Position numbers and translations under genes: made by a program
Source: Lebetimonas sp. JH292
GTDB taxonomy: Bacteria; Campylobacterota; Campylobacteria; Campylobacterales; Nautiliaceae
Direction of reading: 5' to 3'
Length of the DNA: 64,000 nt
Assembly: GCF_000523275.1 (NCBI RefSeq)
Contig: NZ_ATHQ01000001.1
Location: forward strand, 909,799 to 973,798
The notes under the pieces: model-generated
Databases searched by the model: none
The model's input: the letters and a program-made list of their open reading frames with translations, nothing else
What the model was told of the DNA's origin: nothing
Shown: positions 46,308-56,063 of the stretch, piece by piece
How positions within the stretch are numbered: the stretch's first letter is position 1
How the letters are laid out: each line of letters opens with the position of its first letter

Positions 46308-46502
46308 CTAAACTCCTAAAAGTTCTCTTACTTCTTTGTAGTTTACTTTTGCAACATATTTAGGGGCTCTAAAATTTCTTTTTCTTTTTTGTGATTTTTT
46401 AGTTAAAATATGGCTTCTAAAAGCGCTTCCTCTTTTGATTTTACCGCTTTTTTTAACTTTGAATCTTTTAGCCGCCCCTCTGTTTGTTTTCATTTTAGGC
46501 AT
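46308..46502 (-). CDS. rpmI: 50S ribosomal protein L35
   Basis: 64 residues, [20 protein letters not shown] at the start. AAGGAGCTTAAA before ATG 46502 selects this start over the one at 46520. Operon rpmI-rplT. Confidence 0.96.
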   Translation of the reverse strand: MPKMKTNRGAAKRFKVKKSGKIKRGSAFRSHILTKKSQKRKRNFRAPKYVAKVNYKEVRELLGV

Positions 46503-46591
46503 TTTAAGCTCCTTACTCAAATTGAGATGAAATTATACCATAAAGTTTGATTTTATGCTACAATAATGATACCTTATGTAAGGATTAAAAA

Positions 46592-47395
46592 ATGATTATA
46601 GAAAAATATGTCGAAGACGTTTATTATAAAGAGTGTAATGAAGTAAAAGATATGACAATTAAAGAATTAATTGTTTTATCAAATAAATATAAAACGGATT
46701 CAATTTATCTGACAAAAAATAAATATCCTGTTTTTATGTTTGAACATATTGATTTTTTAGATGTGCTTTTGAGTAATGAATTGGATGTAAATGTTTTGGA
46801 GTATATCAAAAAACATCCTAAAAAAATAAATGTTTTAAATTATGATACAAATATTATAGATGCGTATTATTATATGCGTTCAAACAATTTAAAAAAAGTA
46901 GCTGTAATTAAAAACAACGAGCTTATCGGTGAAGTTAGTTTTAAAATGATAAGTGCACGAATTGCTGATATTGTAATAAAAGATCCTCTTACAGGTGTTT
47001 ATAACGAAAAATATTTTGAAGTGTTGATTGAAGAATACAAGGATTTCGACAAACCTCTCGGAATTATTTATATAGATATTAAAAACACAGGGGTAATTGA
47101 GGGATTATACGGAAGAGAAAAAGTAAATGAAATATTAAAAGCAATTGCCGATAAATTAAAAAATATGCTGAGAGATATAGATTTTATTTTCAGAAACGAT
47201 TTTAGATTTAAAATAATAACATTTTCTCCTCTTGATGTAACGGAAAAAATAATAAACAGAATAAGAAAATCATTAGATAATTTTGAAGTAGACGGAATTA
47301 AAATTGCATATTCTTTATCTTTTTCCCATATTCCCGAACTTGAAGGTAATGTGTTATTGGCTCTTGATGATTTGGAAAGAAATCTTATAGATTAA
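46592..47395 (+). CDS. CBS-like plus degenerate GGDEF domain protein
   Basis: 267 residues. N-terminal part (about 1-125) resembles a CBS pair (NLKKVAVIKNNELIGEVSF). The C-terminal part has the GGDEF-domain start DPLTGVYNEKYFEVLI and IIYIDIKN, but the signature GG(D/E)EF is replaced by RNDFRF, so diguanylate cyclase activity is unlikely. It may bind nucleotide or act through protein contact. Ends overlap fabH by 11 bases, tail to tail. Confidence 0.75.
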   Translation: MIIEKYVEDVYYKECNEVKDMTIKELIVLSNKYKTDSIYLTKNKYPVFMFEHIDFLDVLLSNELDVNVLEYIKKHPKKINVLNYDTNIIDAYYYMRSNNLKKVAVIKNNELIGEVSFKMISARIADIVIKDPLTGVYNEKYFEVLIEEYKDFDKPLGIIYIDIKNTGVIEGLYGREKVNEILKAIADKLKNMLRDIDFIFRNDFRFKIITFSPLDVTEKIINRIRKSLDNFEVDGIKIAYSLSFSHIPELEGNVLLALDDLERNLID

Positions 47396-48353
47396 AAGGG
47401 ACTATCGCACTTCCCCATGTAAATCCGCCTCCGAAAGCGTCAAGAAGCATAATATCGCCTTTTTTAATTTTTCCAATTTTATATAAATCATTTATTGCCA
47501 TAGGTATTGAAGCAGAAGAAGTGTTTCCATATTTATGAACGGTTAAAACAGATTTTTCTTTTGGCATTTTAATGGTTCTTGCAACAGCATCAATTATTCT
47601 GTAATTTGCTTGATGAGGAATAAACCAGTCTATTTCTCTGCTTGTCATACTGTTTCTTTTTAATATATCGGTTACAGACTGGGACAATGTTTTAACGGCG
47701 ACTTTAAATGTTTCGTTACCTTTCATTTCGAGCCAGATTCTATCGCTTTCACATCCATATTTTACACCTCTGCCGGGTGTTATTAAAAAATCTTTATATT
47801 TACCGTCGGCGTTTATATCTATATCTGTTATGGCTTCTTCTTTTTTCTCTGTTGCACTTATAATTGCGGCTCCCGCCCCGTCACCAAACAAAACACAGGT
47901 GGTTCTGTCTTTCCAGTTTACTATTTTACTGAGTGTCTCTGCACCGATTATCAATATGTTTTTATATACCCCGCTTTCAATAAAAGCCTTTGCCTGGGCA
48001 AGGGCATAGATAAAGCCGGTACAAGCGGCGCTGATATCCACTGCAGGCGCTGTAATCCCCAGTTTTTCAGCTACTAAACATGCGGTTGAGGGCATTGTGA
48101 AATAATCAGGTGTTATTGTGGCTAAAATAATCATATCAATATCTTCGGGTTTCATTTTGGCATTATTAAGTGCATCAACCGAAGCTTTATACGCCAAATC
48201 ACTTGTTACCTCATTTTCAGCGATATGTCTTGTTTTTATACCTGTTCTTTTTGTTATCCATTCATCTGTAGTATCTACTATTTTTTCCAAATCTTTATTT
48301 GTTAAAATTTTAGGAGGAACATATGCCCCTATACTTTTAAAACTTGCATACAT
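47385..48353 (-). CDS. fabH: 3-oxoacyl-ACP synthase III
   Basis: 322 residues. Catalytic Cys in [12 protein letters not shown] (about 112), His in [11 protein letters not shown], Asn in [12 protein letters not shown]. Starts fatty-acid synthesis by condensing acetyl-CoA with malonyl-ACP. Overlaps plsX by 17 bases in a rpmF-plsX-fabH operon. Confidence 0.97.
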   Translation of the reverse strand: MYASFKSIGAYVPPKILTNKDLEKIVDTTDEWITKRTGIKTRHIAENEVTSDLAYKASVDALNNAKMKPEDIDMIILATITPDYFTMPSTACLVAEKLGITAPAVDISAACTGFIYALAQAKAFIESGVYKNILIIGAETLSKIVNWKDRTTCVLFGDGAGAAIISATEKKEEAITDIDINADGKYKDFLITPGRGVKYGCESDRIWLEMKGNETFKVAVKTLSQSVTDILKRNSMTSREIDWFIPHQANYRIIDAVARTIKMPKEKSVLTVHKYGNTSSASIPMAINDLYKIGKIKKGDIMLLDAFGGGFTWGSAIVPFNL

Positions 48354-49338
48354 TATGAACCTTTAGGGAATTTTCTATTTTTTGTGTTACATCGTTTTCG
48401 ATATATTTTACGGCTTGGAAGATTGCATTTTTTATGGCTTTGGAATTACTTTTCCCATGGCTTATAATAACACATCCGTTTATTCCAAGAAGAGGTGCAC
48501 CTCCGTATTCTGCATAATCTGTTGCTTTTTTTAGACCTTTGAATACGGGCTTTAATAAAAGTGCACCTATTTTCTGAAGAAGCCCTGAGGCATAAATTTC
48601 CTGTTTTATTAAAGTTGATATGGCTTCTGCCGCACCTTCGCTTGTTTTTAAAACAATATTTCCTATAAAACCGTCGCATACAACAACATCCACTCCGCCT
48701 TTAAATATGTCAGAGCCTTCTACATTTCCGATAAAAGCTTTGCAGTTTTCTTTTAATATTTTAAAAGTTTCTTTGGTAACGGAGTTTCCTTTGCTTTCTT
48801 CTTCACCGTTGCTTAAAAGCCCGATACTTGGAGTGTTTTTATTTAAAACCACTTTTGCATATTCTTCACCCATTAAAGCAAACTGATATAAATTATTTGC
48901 ATCACAGTCAACATTTGCACCTACATCAAGCACAAGTGTATATGATTTTTTGATATTCGGCATAAAAGTTACAATAGCAGGTCTTTTTATTCCCTTTATT
49001 CTGCCGAGTCTGAGTGTTGCAAGGCTCATTGTGGCTCCGCTGTGACCGGCTGAAACAACTGCGTCAACCTGTTTTTGTTTAAGTAATTCAATAGATTTAT
49101 AAATAGTGGATTCTTTTCTTCTTACAGCATCTGTAGCACTGTCACTCATACTTATAACATCTTCACTATTTATAAACCTAACTCTCTCTTGTAAATTTTT
49201 TGGAATTAAAGGTTTTATTTTCTTTTCATCTCCCACCAAATAAGCGGTAAAATCTTTCTTTTTCAGTGCTTCAACAACACCTTCGATAATAGGCCCGGGA
49301 CCGAAGTCCCCTCCCATTGCATCAATCGCTATTTTCAT
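48337..49338 (-). CDS. plsX: phosphate acyltransferase PlsX
   Basis: 333 residues, start [20 protein letters not shown], with [12 protein letters not shown] and [17 protein letters not shown]. Makes acyl-phosphate from acyl-ACP for phospholipid synthesis. Its ATG shares one base with the rpmF stop. Confidence 0.97.
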   Translation of the reverse strand: MKIAIDAMGGDFGPGPIIEGVVEALKKKDFTAYLVGDEKKIKPLIPKNLQERVRFINSEDVISMSDSATDAVRRKESTIYKSIELLKQKQVDAVVSAGHSGATMSLATLRLGRIKGIKRPAIVTFMPNIKKSYTLVLDVGANVDCDANNLYQFALMGEEYAKVVLNKNTPSIGLLSNGEEESKGNSVTKETFKILKENCKAFIGNVEGSDIFKGGVDVVVCDGFIGNIVLKTSEGAAEAISTLIKQEIYASGLLQKIGALLLKPVFKGLKKATDYAEYGGAPLLGINGCVIISHGKSNSKAIKNAIFQAVKYIENDVTQKIENSLKVHNVCKF

Positions 49339-49487
49339 TAATACTCACCGCAGCTTGGGCATGCTCTGTGAGGTCTTTTGTAAGCCCCGCAGTTTGAACA
49401 TTTTACAACACTGGATAATCTGATTTTATAATGTGTTCTTCTTTTAGCTCCTCTTGTTTTAGAGTTTCTTCTTTTTGGAACTGCCAT
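49338..49487 (-). CDS. rpmF: 50S ribosomal protein L32
   Basis: 49 residues: [20 protein letters not shown], then zinc Cys pairs CSNC and CPSC, ending GEY. It starts ATG 49487 after a GGAGAAAC and ends TAA sharing an A with the plsX ATG. Confidence 0.97.
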   Translation of the reverse strand: MAVPKRRNSKTRGAKRRTHYKIRLSSVVKCSNCGAYKRPHRACPSCGEY

Positions 49488-49496
49488 TGTTTCTCC

Positions 49497-49823
49497 TTAA
49501 AATTCTTTGTTAAATTCTTTGTTTTTACATTTTTCGCATATATTATAATCAAGTTTTAAACTCTCTATTTCACTTTTTAGTATTTCATCTAAATCAAATT
49601 TTTCTTGTTCAATTATATCATACTCATCATCAAAACCGTGATAAGTAGGTTTTACAATTTTATATTTAACCTCTTCGTCAACTTTTCTTTCAAAAGTATT
49701 TAAACATTTAACGCATTCCACTTCTAATGTACCGGTGATTTTTCCTTTTACTAAATAAAAATCACCTTTTTTTTCACTATTGCCGATAAATTGAATATTA
49801 TTAATTTTTTTTTGAATATTCAA
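49497..49823 (-). CDS. YceD/DUF177-like protein
   Basis: 108 residues. Central CVKCLNTFERKVDEEVKYKI and C-terminal NICEKCKNKEF give two Cys pairs. DUF177 proteins are encoded directly upstream of rpmF in most bacteria and influence 23S rRNA processing in plants and E. coli; precise role here unknown. Confidence 0.88.
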   Translation of the reverse strand: MNIQKKINNIQFIGNSEKKGDFYLVKGKITGTLEVECVKCLNTFERKVDEEVKYKIVKPTYHGFDDEYDIIEQEKFDLDEILKSEIESLKLDYNICEKCKNKEFNKEF

Positions 49824-50237
49824 TTACAAAATCTCCCTGCCTGCAAAGAAAAATGCGATTTCTTTTTTTGCATTTTCAAGGGAATCACTGCCGTGAACTG
49901 CATTTGCTTCAATACTCTCAGCAAAATCAGCTCTAATTGTGCCCTCTGCCGCTTCTTTAGGATTGGTGGCTCCCATAAGTTCCCTGTTTTTAGCTACCGC
50001 ATTTTCACCTTCAAGAACCATAACTACAACAGGTCCACTGCTCATATATTCACATAAATCATTAAAAAACGGTCTTTCTTTATGTACTTCATAAAATTTT
50101 GCAGCGTCGTCTTTGCTTAATTTAATTTTTTTCATAGCTGCAATTCTAAATCCCTTATTTTCAAATCTATTTAGTATTTTTCCAATAACATTTTTAGCTA
50201 CAGCGTCAGGTTTAATTATTGAAAGTGTCTGTTCCAT
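49824..50237 (-). CDS. ndk: nucleoside diphosphate kinase
   Basis: 137 residues. [18 protein letters not shown] at the start, catalytic His in [12 protein letters not shown]. Balances NTP pools. Upstream of the yceD-rpmF-plsX-fabH group and one base from the yceD start. Confidence 0.97.
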   Translation of the reverse strand: MEQTLSIIKPDAVAKNVIGKILNRFENKGFRIAAMKKIKLSKDDAAKFYEVHKERPFFNDLCEYMSSGPVVVMVLEGENAVAKNRELMGATNPKEAAEGTIRADFAESIEANAVHGSDSLENAKKEIAFFFAGREIL

Positions 50238-50300
50238 TATCTCTCCTTAGCTTTTTAGAGAGGAATTATACAAAAAAATGAAGAAAAAAAGAAGAGGGGA

Positions 50301-50573
50301 TTATTCGATTACAGGAGTACCAGGTTCTCCTCTGTCTTCTCTGCAGGTTTGGCCTTCTTTGCATTCGTCCCAAACTATGCATCCCTCAGTAGGGCAAGCT
50401 TCAGCACATGCCGGAGAATCATAATATCCAACACATTCTACGCATTTGTCAGGATATACATAATATGTTTCTTCTCCTGTTGGGTTTTCGCTGTCATCTA
50501 CAATTGCTTCTACAGGACATTCGTCTATGCAAGCCCCGCAATTAATGCAAATATCAGTAATTTTTACTGCCAT
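50301..50573 (-). CDS. 2[4Fe-4S] ferredoxin, Allochromatium type
   Basis: 90 residues. First cluster CINCGACIDECP; second CVECVGYYDSPACAEACP, with the extra residues between Cys ligands seen in Alvin-type ferredoxins, and a C-terminal extension with two more Cys. Low-potential electron carrier. AAAGGAG before ATG 50573 decides the start (the frame is open to 50612). Confidence 0.94.
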   Translation of the reverse strand: MAVKITDICINCGACIDECPVEAIVDDSENPTGEETYYVYPDKCVECVGYYDSPACAEACPTEGCIVWDECKEGQTCREDRGEPGTPVIE

Positions 50574-50674
50574 TTTAACTCCTTTATTTTTTTTGTAATA
50601 GAAATATAACACACAAACCTTAAGTTTTGCTTAAATGTTATTTTTTAAAATTTTTTTGTTACGTTTTGTAATAT

Positions 50675-50765
50675 AAAAGTGAGTAGTGAATGGTGAGTAG
50701 TTAGTAGTTATAGGAATTTTTTAATTCACCACTCACAACTCACTACTCACAACTCACTATTTTAT
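50675..50765. repeat. large inverted heptamer array
   Basis: Thirteen 7-base units in one phase. The left half (AAAAGTG, AGTAGTG, AATGGTG, AGTAGTT twice) and the right half (ATTCACC, ACTCACA, ACTCACT, ACTCACA, ACTCACT) are inverted copies around ATAGGAATTTTTTA and can form a hairpin of about 30 imperfect pairs. Between the ferredoxin and DHH genes. Confidence 0.85.
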
Positions 50766-50798
50766 TATTTGTTATAATTCCATAAAAAAGGCTAATAT

Positions 50799-51743
50799 AT
50801 GAATTTATATAAACAGGTTTGGGAAAAAATAATAAATTCAGACAATATTTTATTGATAGCCCATGTAAATCCCGACGGAGATGCTCTTGGAAGTTCATTG
50901 AGCTTATATCCTATTTTAAAAAAAATGAATAAAAAAGTGACTGTTTTTAATATTACAAAACCTCTGCCGCAGTATTTGGATTTTTTACCTAATTTTAATA
51001 AAATAACAGACAGATTGCCTAAAAAAATAGATTTAATCATTTCATTTGACTGCGGCAGTTTTGACAGACTGGGACTTGAAGGCAAACCCTCTTTTCTTAT
51101 AAATATAGACCATCATATTTCAAATACAAATTATGGCGATATTAACCTTATAGAACCAAATGCGGCATCTACTTCACATGTTATATTTAATATGTTAAAA
51201 GCTAACAATGTTGAAATTGATAAAGATAGCGCAATATGTATGTATACGGCACTTGTAACCGATACAGGAAGTTTTCAGTATGAAAGTGTAAACGACAAAG
51301 TGTTCGAAATGGCGGCAGAACTTGTAAAATGCGGGGTAGAGCCAAATTATGTAGCTAAAATGCTCTTTCAAAGGGACAGGCTATCACGCCTCAGATTACT
51401 TGCAAAAGCTTACGATACAATAGAATTATGTTGTGATGGAAAAGCCGCTTTTGTTGAAGTTACAAAAGAGATGATGGAAATTACCGGGGCGATAAAAGAA
51501 GATACAGATACTATAGTAAACAGTGTAAGAGCTATTGCAACAGTTGAAGTAGCATGTCTACTCAGGGAAGAAGATGAGGGAATAAAAATTTCCCTTAGAA
51601 GCAAGGATTACGCCGATGTAAGTAAAATTGCTGTTAAATACGGCGGAGGCGGGCATATAAGGGCAGCCGGGGCTACAATTAAAGAATTTGATTTTAAAAA
51701 AATAAAAGAAATGCTTAAAAATGATATAAAGGAAATTTTATGA
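50799..51743 (+). CDS. DHH-family phosphoesterase (NrnA-like oligoribonuclease)
   Basis: 314 residues. Motifs AHVNPDGDALGSSLSL (about 21-36), FDCGS, IDHHISNTNYGDIN and the DHHA1 C-terminal GGGGHIRAAGATI. NrnA-type enzymes degrade nanoRNA and/or pAp; a role replacing Orn is plausible. Start of a run of coupled genes (4-base overlap with the peptidase). Confidence 0.92.
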   Translation: MNLYKQVWEKIINSDNILLIAHVNPDGDALGSSLSLYPILKKMNKKVTVFNITKPLPQYLDFLPNFNKITDRLPKKIDLIISFDCGSFDRLGLEGKPSFLINIDHHISNTNYGDINLIEPNAASTSHVIFNMLKANNVEIDKDSAICMYTALVTDTGSFQYESVNDKVFEMAAELVKCGVEPNYVAKMLFQRDRLSRLRLLAKAYDTIELCCDGKAAFVEVTKEMMEITGAIKEDTDTIVNSVRAIATVEVACLLREEDEGIKISLRSKDYADVSKIAVKYGGGGHIRAAGATIKEFDFKKIKEMLKNDIKEIL

Positions 51744-53030
51744 AAAAATTATGGATTTTTATATTAGTCTTAATAATAGCTGCAGGAGGATTTGTCTGGT
51801 TTTCCCCTATGTTTGAAAGAATTCCTCCTGAAATTAAGGTTAAAACAAATGGTTTTACAAATTTAAAAAACCCTGTGGAAATAGATTTGAGCGATAACAA
51901 CGGTATAAAATCCTATAATGTGACATTGATTACGGATTCCAATGCAAAAGAGCTTGTTAAAAAAAGCGGGAATTTCGGAAAAAACATAAAACTTGAAATA
52001 AAACTTCCGCCTGTTTCTTCTAAAAAAATAAAACTTGTAATCAGTGCCGTGGATACTTCAAAATGGAACTGGTTTGCCGGAAACGAAGCAAAAAAAGAGG
52101 TAACCCTAAAAGTTGATACAACTGCCCCTGATGCCGAGATTGTAAATAATTCCTATGCCATAGGAAACGGCGGGAGTGCAGCGGTCGTTGTAAAAGTGGC
52201 AGATGACAATTTAAAAAATGCATATATATTGGTCGATAACAAATATAAATTTAAACTTACACCTTTTTATAAAAAAAACTATTATGCGGCGCTAATTGCA
52301 TGGCCGGTGAAAGAAAAGACATTTGATGCAAATCTGGTTGCAATGGATTATGCAGGCAATAAATCAACAGCTCATATTCCTCTATATTGGAAAAAATATA
52401 AATACATTTCTAAAAAAGTTGTAATTACCGATAATTATATAAAAAATAAAGCCATACCGATTTTACAAAAAATGAAGGTAAGCATTCCAAGCGACTCTGT
52501 CAGTATATTTAAAAAAGAAAACGAATATGTCAGAAAACTGAATAATGAAGAAATTTCAAAATTGACAAGCGATGTATATGAAAATAGGATAAATAATTTT
52601 TCCATTGCAAGATTTAATCCGCTTCCGAGAAGCGCAAAAGAAGCAGATTTGGGAGATAAAAAGACATTATTTATATAAAAATAAACTCATTTTATATTCA
52701 ATACATGAAGGAATAGATCTTGCTAAGATTAAAAGAGCAAAAATATTTGCAAGTAATTATGGAAAAGTGGTAGCAGAAAAATGGATAGGAATTTACGGAA
52801 ATACATTAATTATTTATCATAAATTGGGACTTTATTCATTATATGCCCATACGTCGGAATTTGATGTGCCTGGAACCGGTAATACAGGAGGTGCTATAGG
52901 AGATCATTTGCATTTTGGTGTTTATATCCAGGGAATTGCCGTGAATCCTTATGAATGGATGGATAGCAATTGGATAAGAGTAAACATTATAAATATAATC
53001 AATTCATCAAAAAGGCTTATAGGTAAATGA
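51740..53030 (+). CDS. M23 peptidoglycan endopeptidase, one frameshift and a short catalytic loop
   Basis: N-terminal membrane anchor (about 5-24), long periplasmic region, then an LytM domain. The frame breaks near 52661-52665 (one extra A); joined, it reads EADLGDKRHYLYKNKLI.. SIHEGIDLA (His and Asp ligands), YAHTSE and DHLHFGVYIQG (HxH ligand). Between YAHTSEFDV and GTGNTGGAIGDHLHFG about 15-19 residues are missing against the usual V-G-x-x-V-x-x-G-x-x-I stretch. It stands upstream of minC-lpxC, where Campylobacter has the M23 gene Cj0131. Ends with an ATGA overlap with minC. Confidence 0.85.
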
Positions 53031-53551
53031 GGCAAAAAACCATAAGGGCTTTTATAGTGGAAGATTATGAAAAATTAAAAAATGTTGTAGAATCAAAATA
53101 TGCTCTGGTTAAAAATTACTATTTTTTTTTGAAAGAAAATAATGAGGCAATAGAAAATTTTTTAAAAGAAAAAAAATTAAACTATATTGTTGAAAACAAT
53201 ATTTTTACTTCTGAAAAGGAAAAAACGAAAGAAGTTAAGATTATTGAAAAAGAAAAAATTATAGAAAAACGTGTTAATACAAAAATTTATGATAAAATTA
53301 TAAGAGCGGGAGTTGAAATAGACAGTGATGAAAATTTGATATTTTTAAACAGAATTAATGCAGGAGCTAAAATAAAAACTTCCGGAAATGTTGAAATATT
53401 CGGGGAATGCGAAGGTAATATTGTTTGTGAGGGCGAATATTTGATAGTAAAAAAAAATAAAAAAGGGACGATTTTTTATAAAGGCGAAAATATCGGAACA
53501 GTAGAAAAATTAACCGTATTTACAAAAGACGGAAAAAGGGAACTGGAGTGA
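53027..53551 (+). CDS. minC: septum-site inhibitor MinC
   Basis: 174 residues. C-terminal beta-helix with the MinC pattern GVEIDSDENLIFLNRINAGA followed by KIKTSGNVEIFGECEGNI (about 98-140). The N-terminal domain is short and weakly conserved, as in other Campylobacterota. Would block FtsZ away from midcell with MinD. Confidence 0.85.
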   Translation: MRQKTIRAFIVEDYEKLKNVVESKYALVKNYYFFLKENNEAIENFLKEKKLNYIVENNIFTSEKEKTKEVKIIEKEKIIEKRVNTKIYDKIIRAGVEIDSDENLIFLNRINAGAKIKTSGNVEIFGECEGNIVCEGEYLIVKKNKKGTIFYKGENIGTVEKLTVFTKDGKRELE

Positions 53552-54423
53552 AACAAAGAACAATTAAAAAAGCAGTGGAAGCGGTAGGCATAGGCCTTCA
53601 TAAAGGGGTGCCTGTAAAATTAAGGCTTGAACCTTTGGGAGAAAACAGTGGAATAATATTTTACAGAAGCGATAAAGGTGTAAGTATTGAATTAAAACCT
53701 CAAAATGTCGTGGATACCAAAATGGCCACTGTAATAGGCAAAAACGACGTGGTAATTTCCACAATAGAACATTTGATGAGTGCCGTTTACTCTTTTGGAG
53801 TAGATAATTTAAGAATAGTCTTGGATAATGATGAAGTTCCCATTATGGACGGAAGTGCGATAAGTTTTGTAATGCTCCTGCAAGAAGCCGGTATAAAAGA
53901 GCTTGAAGCCCCAAAAAAATTTATAAGAATTACTAAAGAAGTTGAAATAAAAGAAGGCGAAAAATTTGCAAGGCTTAAACCCGATGAAAAAATTTCATTT
54001 GATTTTGAAATAAATTTTTCCCATCCTGTAATAGGAAAAGAAAAAAGAGAATTTGTTTTTTCCACCAGAAATTATATTGAAGAGATAGCCAGGGCGAGGA
54101 CTTTCGGATTTTTAAAAGAAGTTCAGTATTTAAGAAGCATGGGTCTTGCACTCGGTGGAAGCCTGGATAATGCCATAGTTCTTGATGACAAAGGGATTTT
54201 GAATGACACCCTTAGGTTTGATGATGAATTTGTAAGACATAAAATTCTTGACGCAATAGGAGATATGAGTCTGCTTGGCGGAAATTTTATAGGCAGATAC
54301 GAAGCTTTTGCCAGCGGGCATCATTTGAATCATTTATTAACAATAAAACTGTTTGAACAAAAAGCCTATGAAACAGTAACTTTTTCAAAAGAGGAGTTTT
54401 CACTTGTCAAAGCCTTTGGTTGA
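53548..54423 (+). CDS. lpxC: UDP-3-O-acyl-N-acetylglucosamine deacetylase
   Basis: 291 residues. Zinc ligands in STIEHLMSAVYS (His) and RHKILDAIGD (His, Asp), catalytic His in ASGHHLNHLLT. Committed step of lipid A synthesis. Overlaps both minC (4 bases) and the TsaB-like gene (20 bases). Confidence 0.96.
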   Translation: MKQRTIKKAVEAVGIGLHKGVPVKLRLEPLGENSGIIFYRSDKGVSIELKPQNVVDTKMATVIGKNDVVISTIEHLMSAVYSFGVDNLRIVLDNDEVPIMDGSAISFVMLLQEAGIKELEAPKKFIRITKEVEIKEGEKFARLKPDEKISFDFEINFSHPVIGKEKREFVFSTRNYIEEIARARTFGFLKEVQYLRSMGLALGGSLDNAIVLDDKGILNDTLRFDDEFVRHKILDAIGDMSLLGGNFIGRYEAFASGHHLNHLLTIKLFEQKAYETVTFSKEEFSLVKAFG

Positions 54424-54859
54424 TGTTGTAGCAGTTGTAATTTCAAAGCCCGTAAAAGTTGGAATCTATAAGAATAACAGATTAATAAAAACTGTACAAA
54501 AAGAAGGTTTAACAAGTGATGTTTTGCCTGAAATATTCGATGAAATTTTAAAAAAATATAAAGTCAATTCCATTTTCTATTCCAAAGGGCCGGGAAGTTT
54601 TATGTCCATAAAATTAGCTTTTGTGTTTTTTAAAACCCTTGAAACAGCAAAAAATATTAAATTATTTGCAGCCGACGGATTTTATTTTAATAACAATAGA
54701 CCCATAAAAGCTGTCGGGAAGAGTTATTTTGTAAAAAAAGAGGGTATAATTACACTTAAAAAAAATTTAGAAGAAGGCGAATTTTTTTTACCGGAAATTT
54801 TAAATAAAGATGATTTTTCTGCGGATAATTCGCCTCTTTATGTGTTAAAAGCAGTTTGA
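54404..54859 (+). CDS. TsaB-like protein (tRNA t6A synthesis), short
   Basis: 151 residues, against about 220 for typical TsaB. YSKGPGSFMSIKLAFVFFKTLETA corresponds to the TsaB motif GPGSFTGxRIG; most of the second lobe is missing. TTG start overlapping lpxC by 20 bases. The place between lpxC and thrB equals Cj0133 of Campylobacter. Named by motif and place. Confidence 0.7.
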   Translation: MSKPLVDVVAVVISKPVKVGIYKNNRLIKTVQKEGLTSDVLPEIFDEILKKYKVNSIFYSKGPGSFMSIKLAFVFFKTLETAKNIKLFAADGFYFNNNRPIKAVGKSYFVKKEGIITLKKNLEEGEFFLPEILNKDDFSADNSPLYVLKAV

Positions 54860-54868
54860 AAGGTTTTT

Positions 54869-55750
54869 ATGATTATAACGGTTCCGGCTACAAGCGCAAA
54901 TTTAGGTGCGGGGTTTGACACATTAGGTTTGGCGCTTAATTTGAGAAATGAAATAGAAATTTTACCCAGTGAAACAACAGAAATAGAGATATACGGCGAA
55001 AATGCCGATTTTTTAAGAAAACTTCCGAGAAATTATTTTGTGGATATATTTAGTGAACATTATAAATATTTGACAGATAAAGAAGTAAAATTTAAATTTA
55101 AATTTAATAATAAAATACCTCTCTCGCGCGGGCTTGGAAGCAGTTCGGCTGTAATAATAGCCGCGATTACGGCTGCATATGAAATGGCTCAGGTCCCGTA
55201 TAAAAAAGACAGAATTATAAATTTGGCACTAAATTACGAACCGCATCCCGATAATATCACCCCTGCGACACTTGGGGGATTTTGTGTTGCAAAACTGAGA
55301 AAAAACAGGGTTTATTTTCTTAAAAAATTTATTCCAACTTACCTAAGGGCTGTTATTGTAATTCCAAACAGACCTATTTCAACCCAGAGAAGCAGAGAAG
55401 CGTTAAAAAAATATTATTCTCTAAAAGATGTGGTTAGTAATATTTCATCTTCCTCGATGATTACCGCTGCATTTTTTTCTGAAAAATTTGATATTTTAAA
55501 ATATATTGTAGAGGACAGAATTCATCAGGAAAACAGGATGAGGCTGGTTCCTGAACTGTTTAAGGTAAGGGAAATAGCCTTGAGGGAAGGCGCTTTAATG
55601 TCCACACTCAGCGGAAGCGGTTCAACGTTTTTTAATATGGCGTATAAAGATGATGCATATAGTATTTATGCCGCTTTAAAAGATAATTTTAAAGATTTTA
55701 GTGTTAAAATATTGAATTTTGACAATTTGGGAGTTAAAGTATATAATTAG
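54869..55750 (+). CDS. thrB: homoserine kinase
   Basis: 293 residues, GHMP kinase. PATSANLGAGFDTLGLAL at the start, ATP loop PLSRGLGSSSAVIIAAI (about 88-104), C-terminal STLSGSGSTFF. Threonine synthesis. Same place as in Campylobacter (upstream of ylxR-infB). Confidence 0.95.
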   Translation: MIITVPATSANLGAGFDTLGLALNLRNEIEILPSETTEIEIYGENADFLRKLPRNYFVDIFSEHYKYLTDKEVKFKFKFNNKIPLSRGLGSSSAVIIAAITAAYEMAQVPYKKDRIINLALNYEPHPDNITPATLGGFCVAKLRKNRVYFLKKFIPTYLRAVIVIPNRPISTQRSREALKKYYSLKDVVSNISSSSMITAAFFSEKFDILKYIVEDRIHQENRMRLVPELFKVREIALREGALMSTLSGSGSTFFNMAYKDDAYSIYAALKDNFKDFSVKILNFDNLGVKVYN

Positions 55751-55752
55751 CG

Positions 55753-55813
55753 GTGAAATTAGAGAAGAGTGAACAGTGAATAGTAAAAATAAATGTGAAA
55801 TAGGAAATGAAAA
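55753..55813. repeat. heptamer array overlapping the ylxR start
   Basis: GTGAAAT, TAGAGAA, GAGTGAA, CAGTGAA, TAGTAAA (55753-55787) and, after a short break, TGTGAAA, TAGGAAA, TGAAAAA. It forms the gap after thrB and the first codons of ylxR. Confidence 0.65.
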
Positions 55814-56048
55814 ACAGATTAGAATGTGCGTTGCCTGCAGAAAAAGGGAAAAGCAAAGTAATTTGTACAGATTACAGTGCATTAATAATGAATTAATTAA
55901 ATTCACAGGAAATGGCAGAAGTTTTTATGTATGTGAAAAATGCATAAATTCAAAAAAATTTGTAAGATATATTTCAAAATTATGTCATTTTAATAAAGAT
56001 GAAGCAAAACAGAAAATTTTAACTTTTTCATTTTCCATTTTACATTAA
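55776..56048 (+). CDS. YlxR-like (DUF448) protein
   Basis: 90 residues if GTG 55776 is used. The family start is IRMCVACRKREKQSNLYRL; GNGRSFYVCEKCINS gives the second conserved Cys pair and basic pocket. YlxR proteins are nucleoid- or RNA-associated and coded between nusA/thrB and infB. True start uncertain: the first 12 or so codons, and the last ten (LTFSFSILH), lie in heptamer repeats. ATG 55824 is the alternative but would lose the conserved Arg. Confidence 0.8.
   Translation: MNSKNKCEIGNEKQIRMCVACRKREKQSNLYRLQCINNELIKFTGNGRSFYVCEKCINSKKFVRYISKLCHFNKDEAKQKILTFSFSILH
56017..56044. repeat. heptamer array in the ylxR 3' end
   Basis: TTTTAAC, TTTTTCA, TTTTCCA, TTTTACA in phase; translated as the last residues of YlxR. 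Confidence 0.7.
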
Positions 56049-56063
56049 AGAAAAGGAGTTTGT

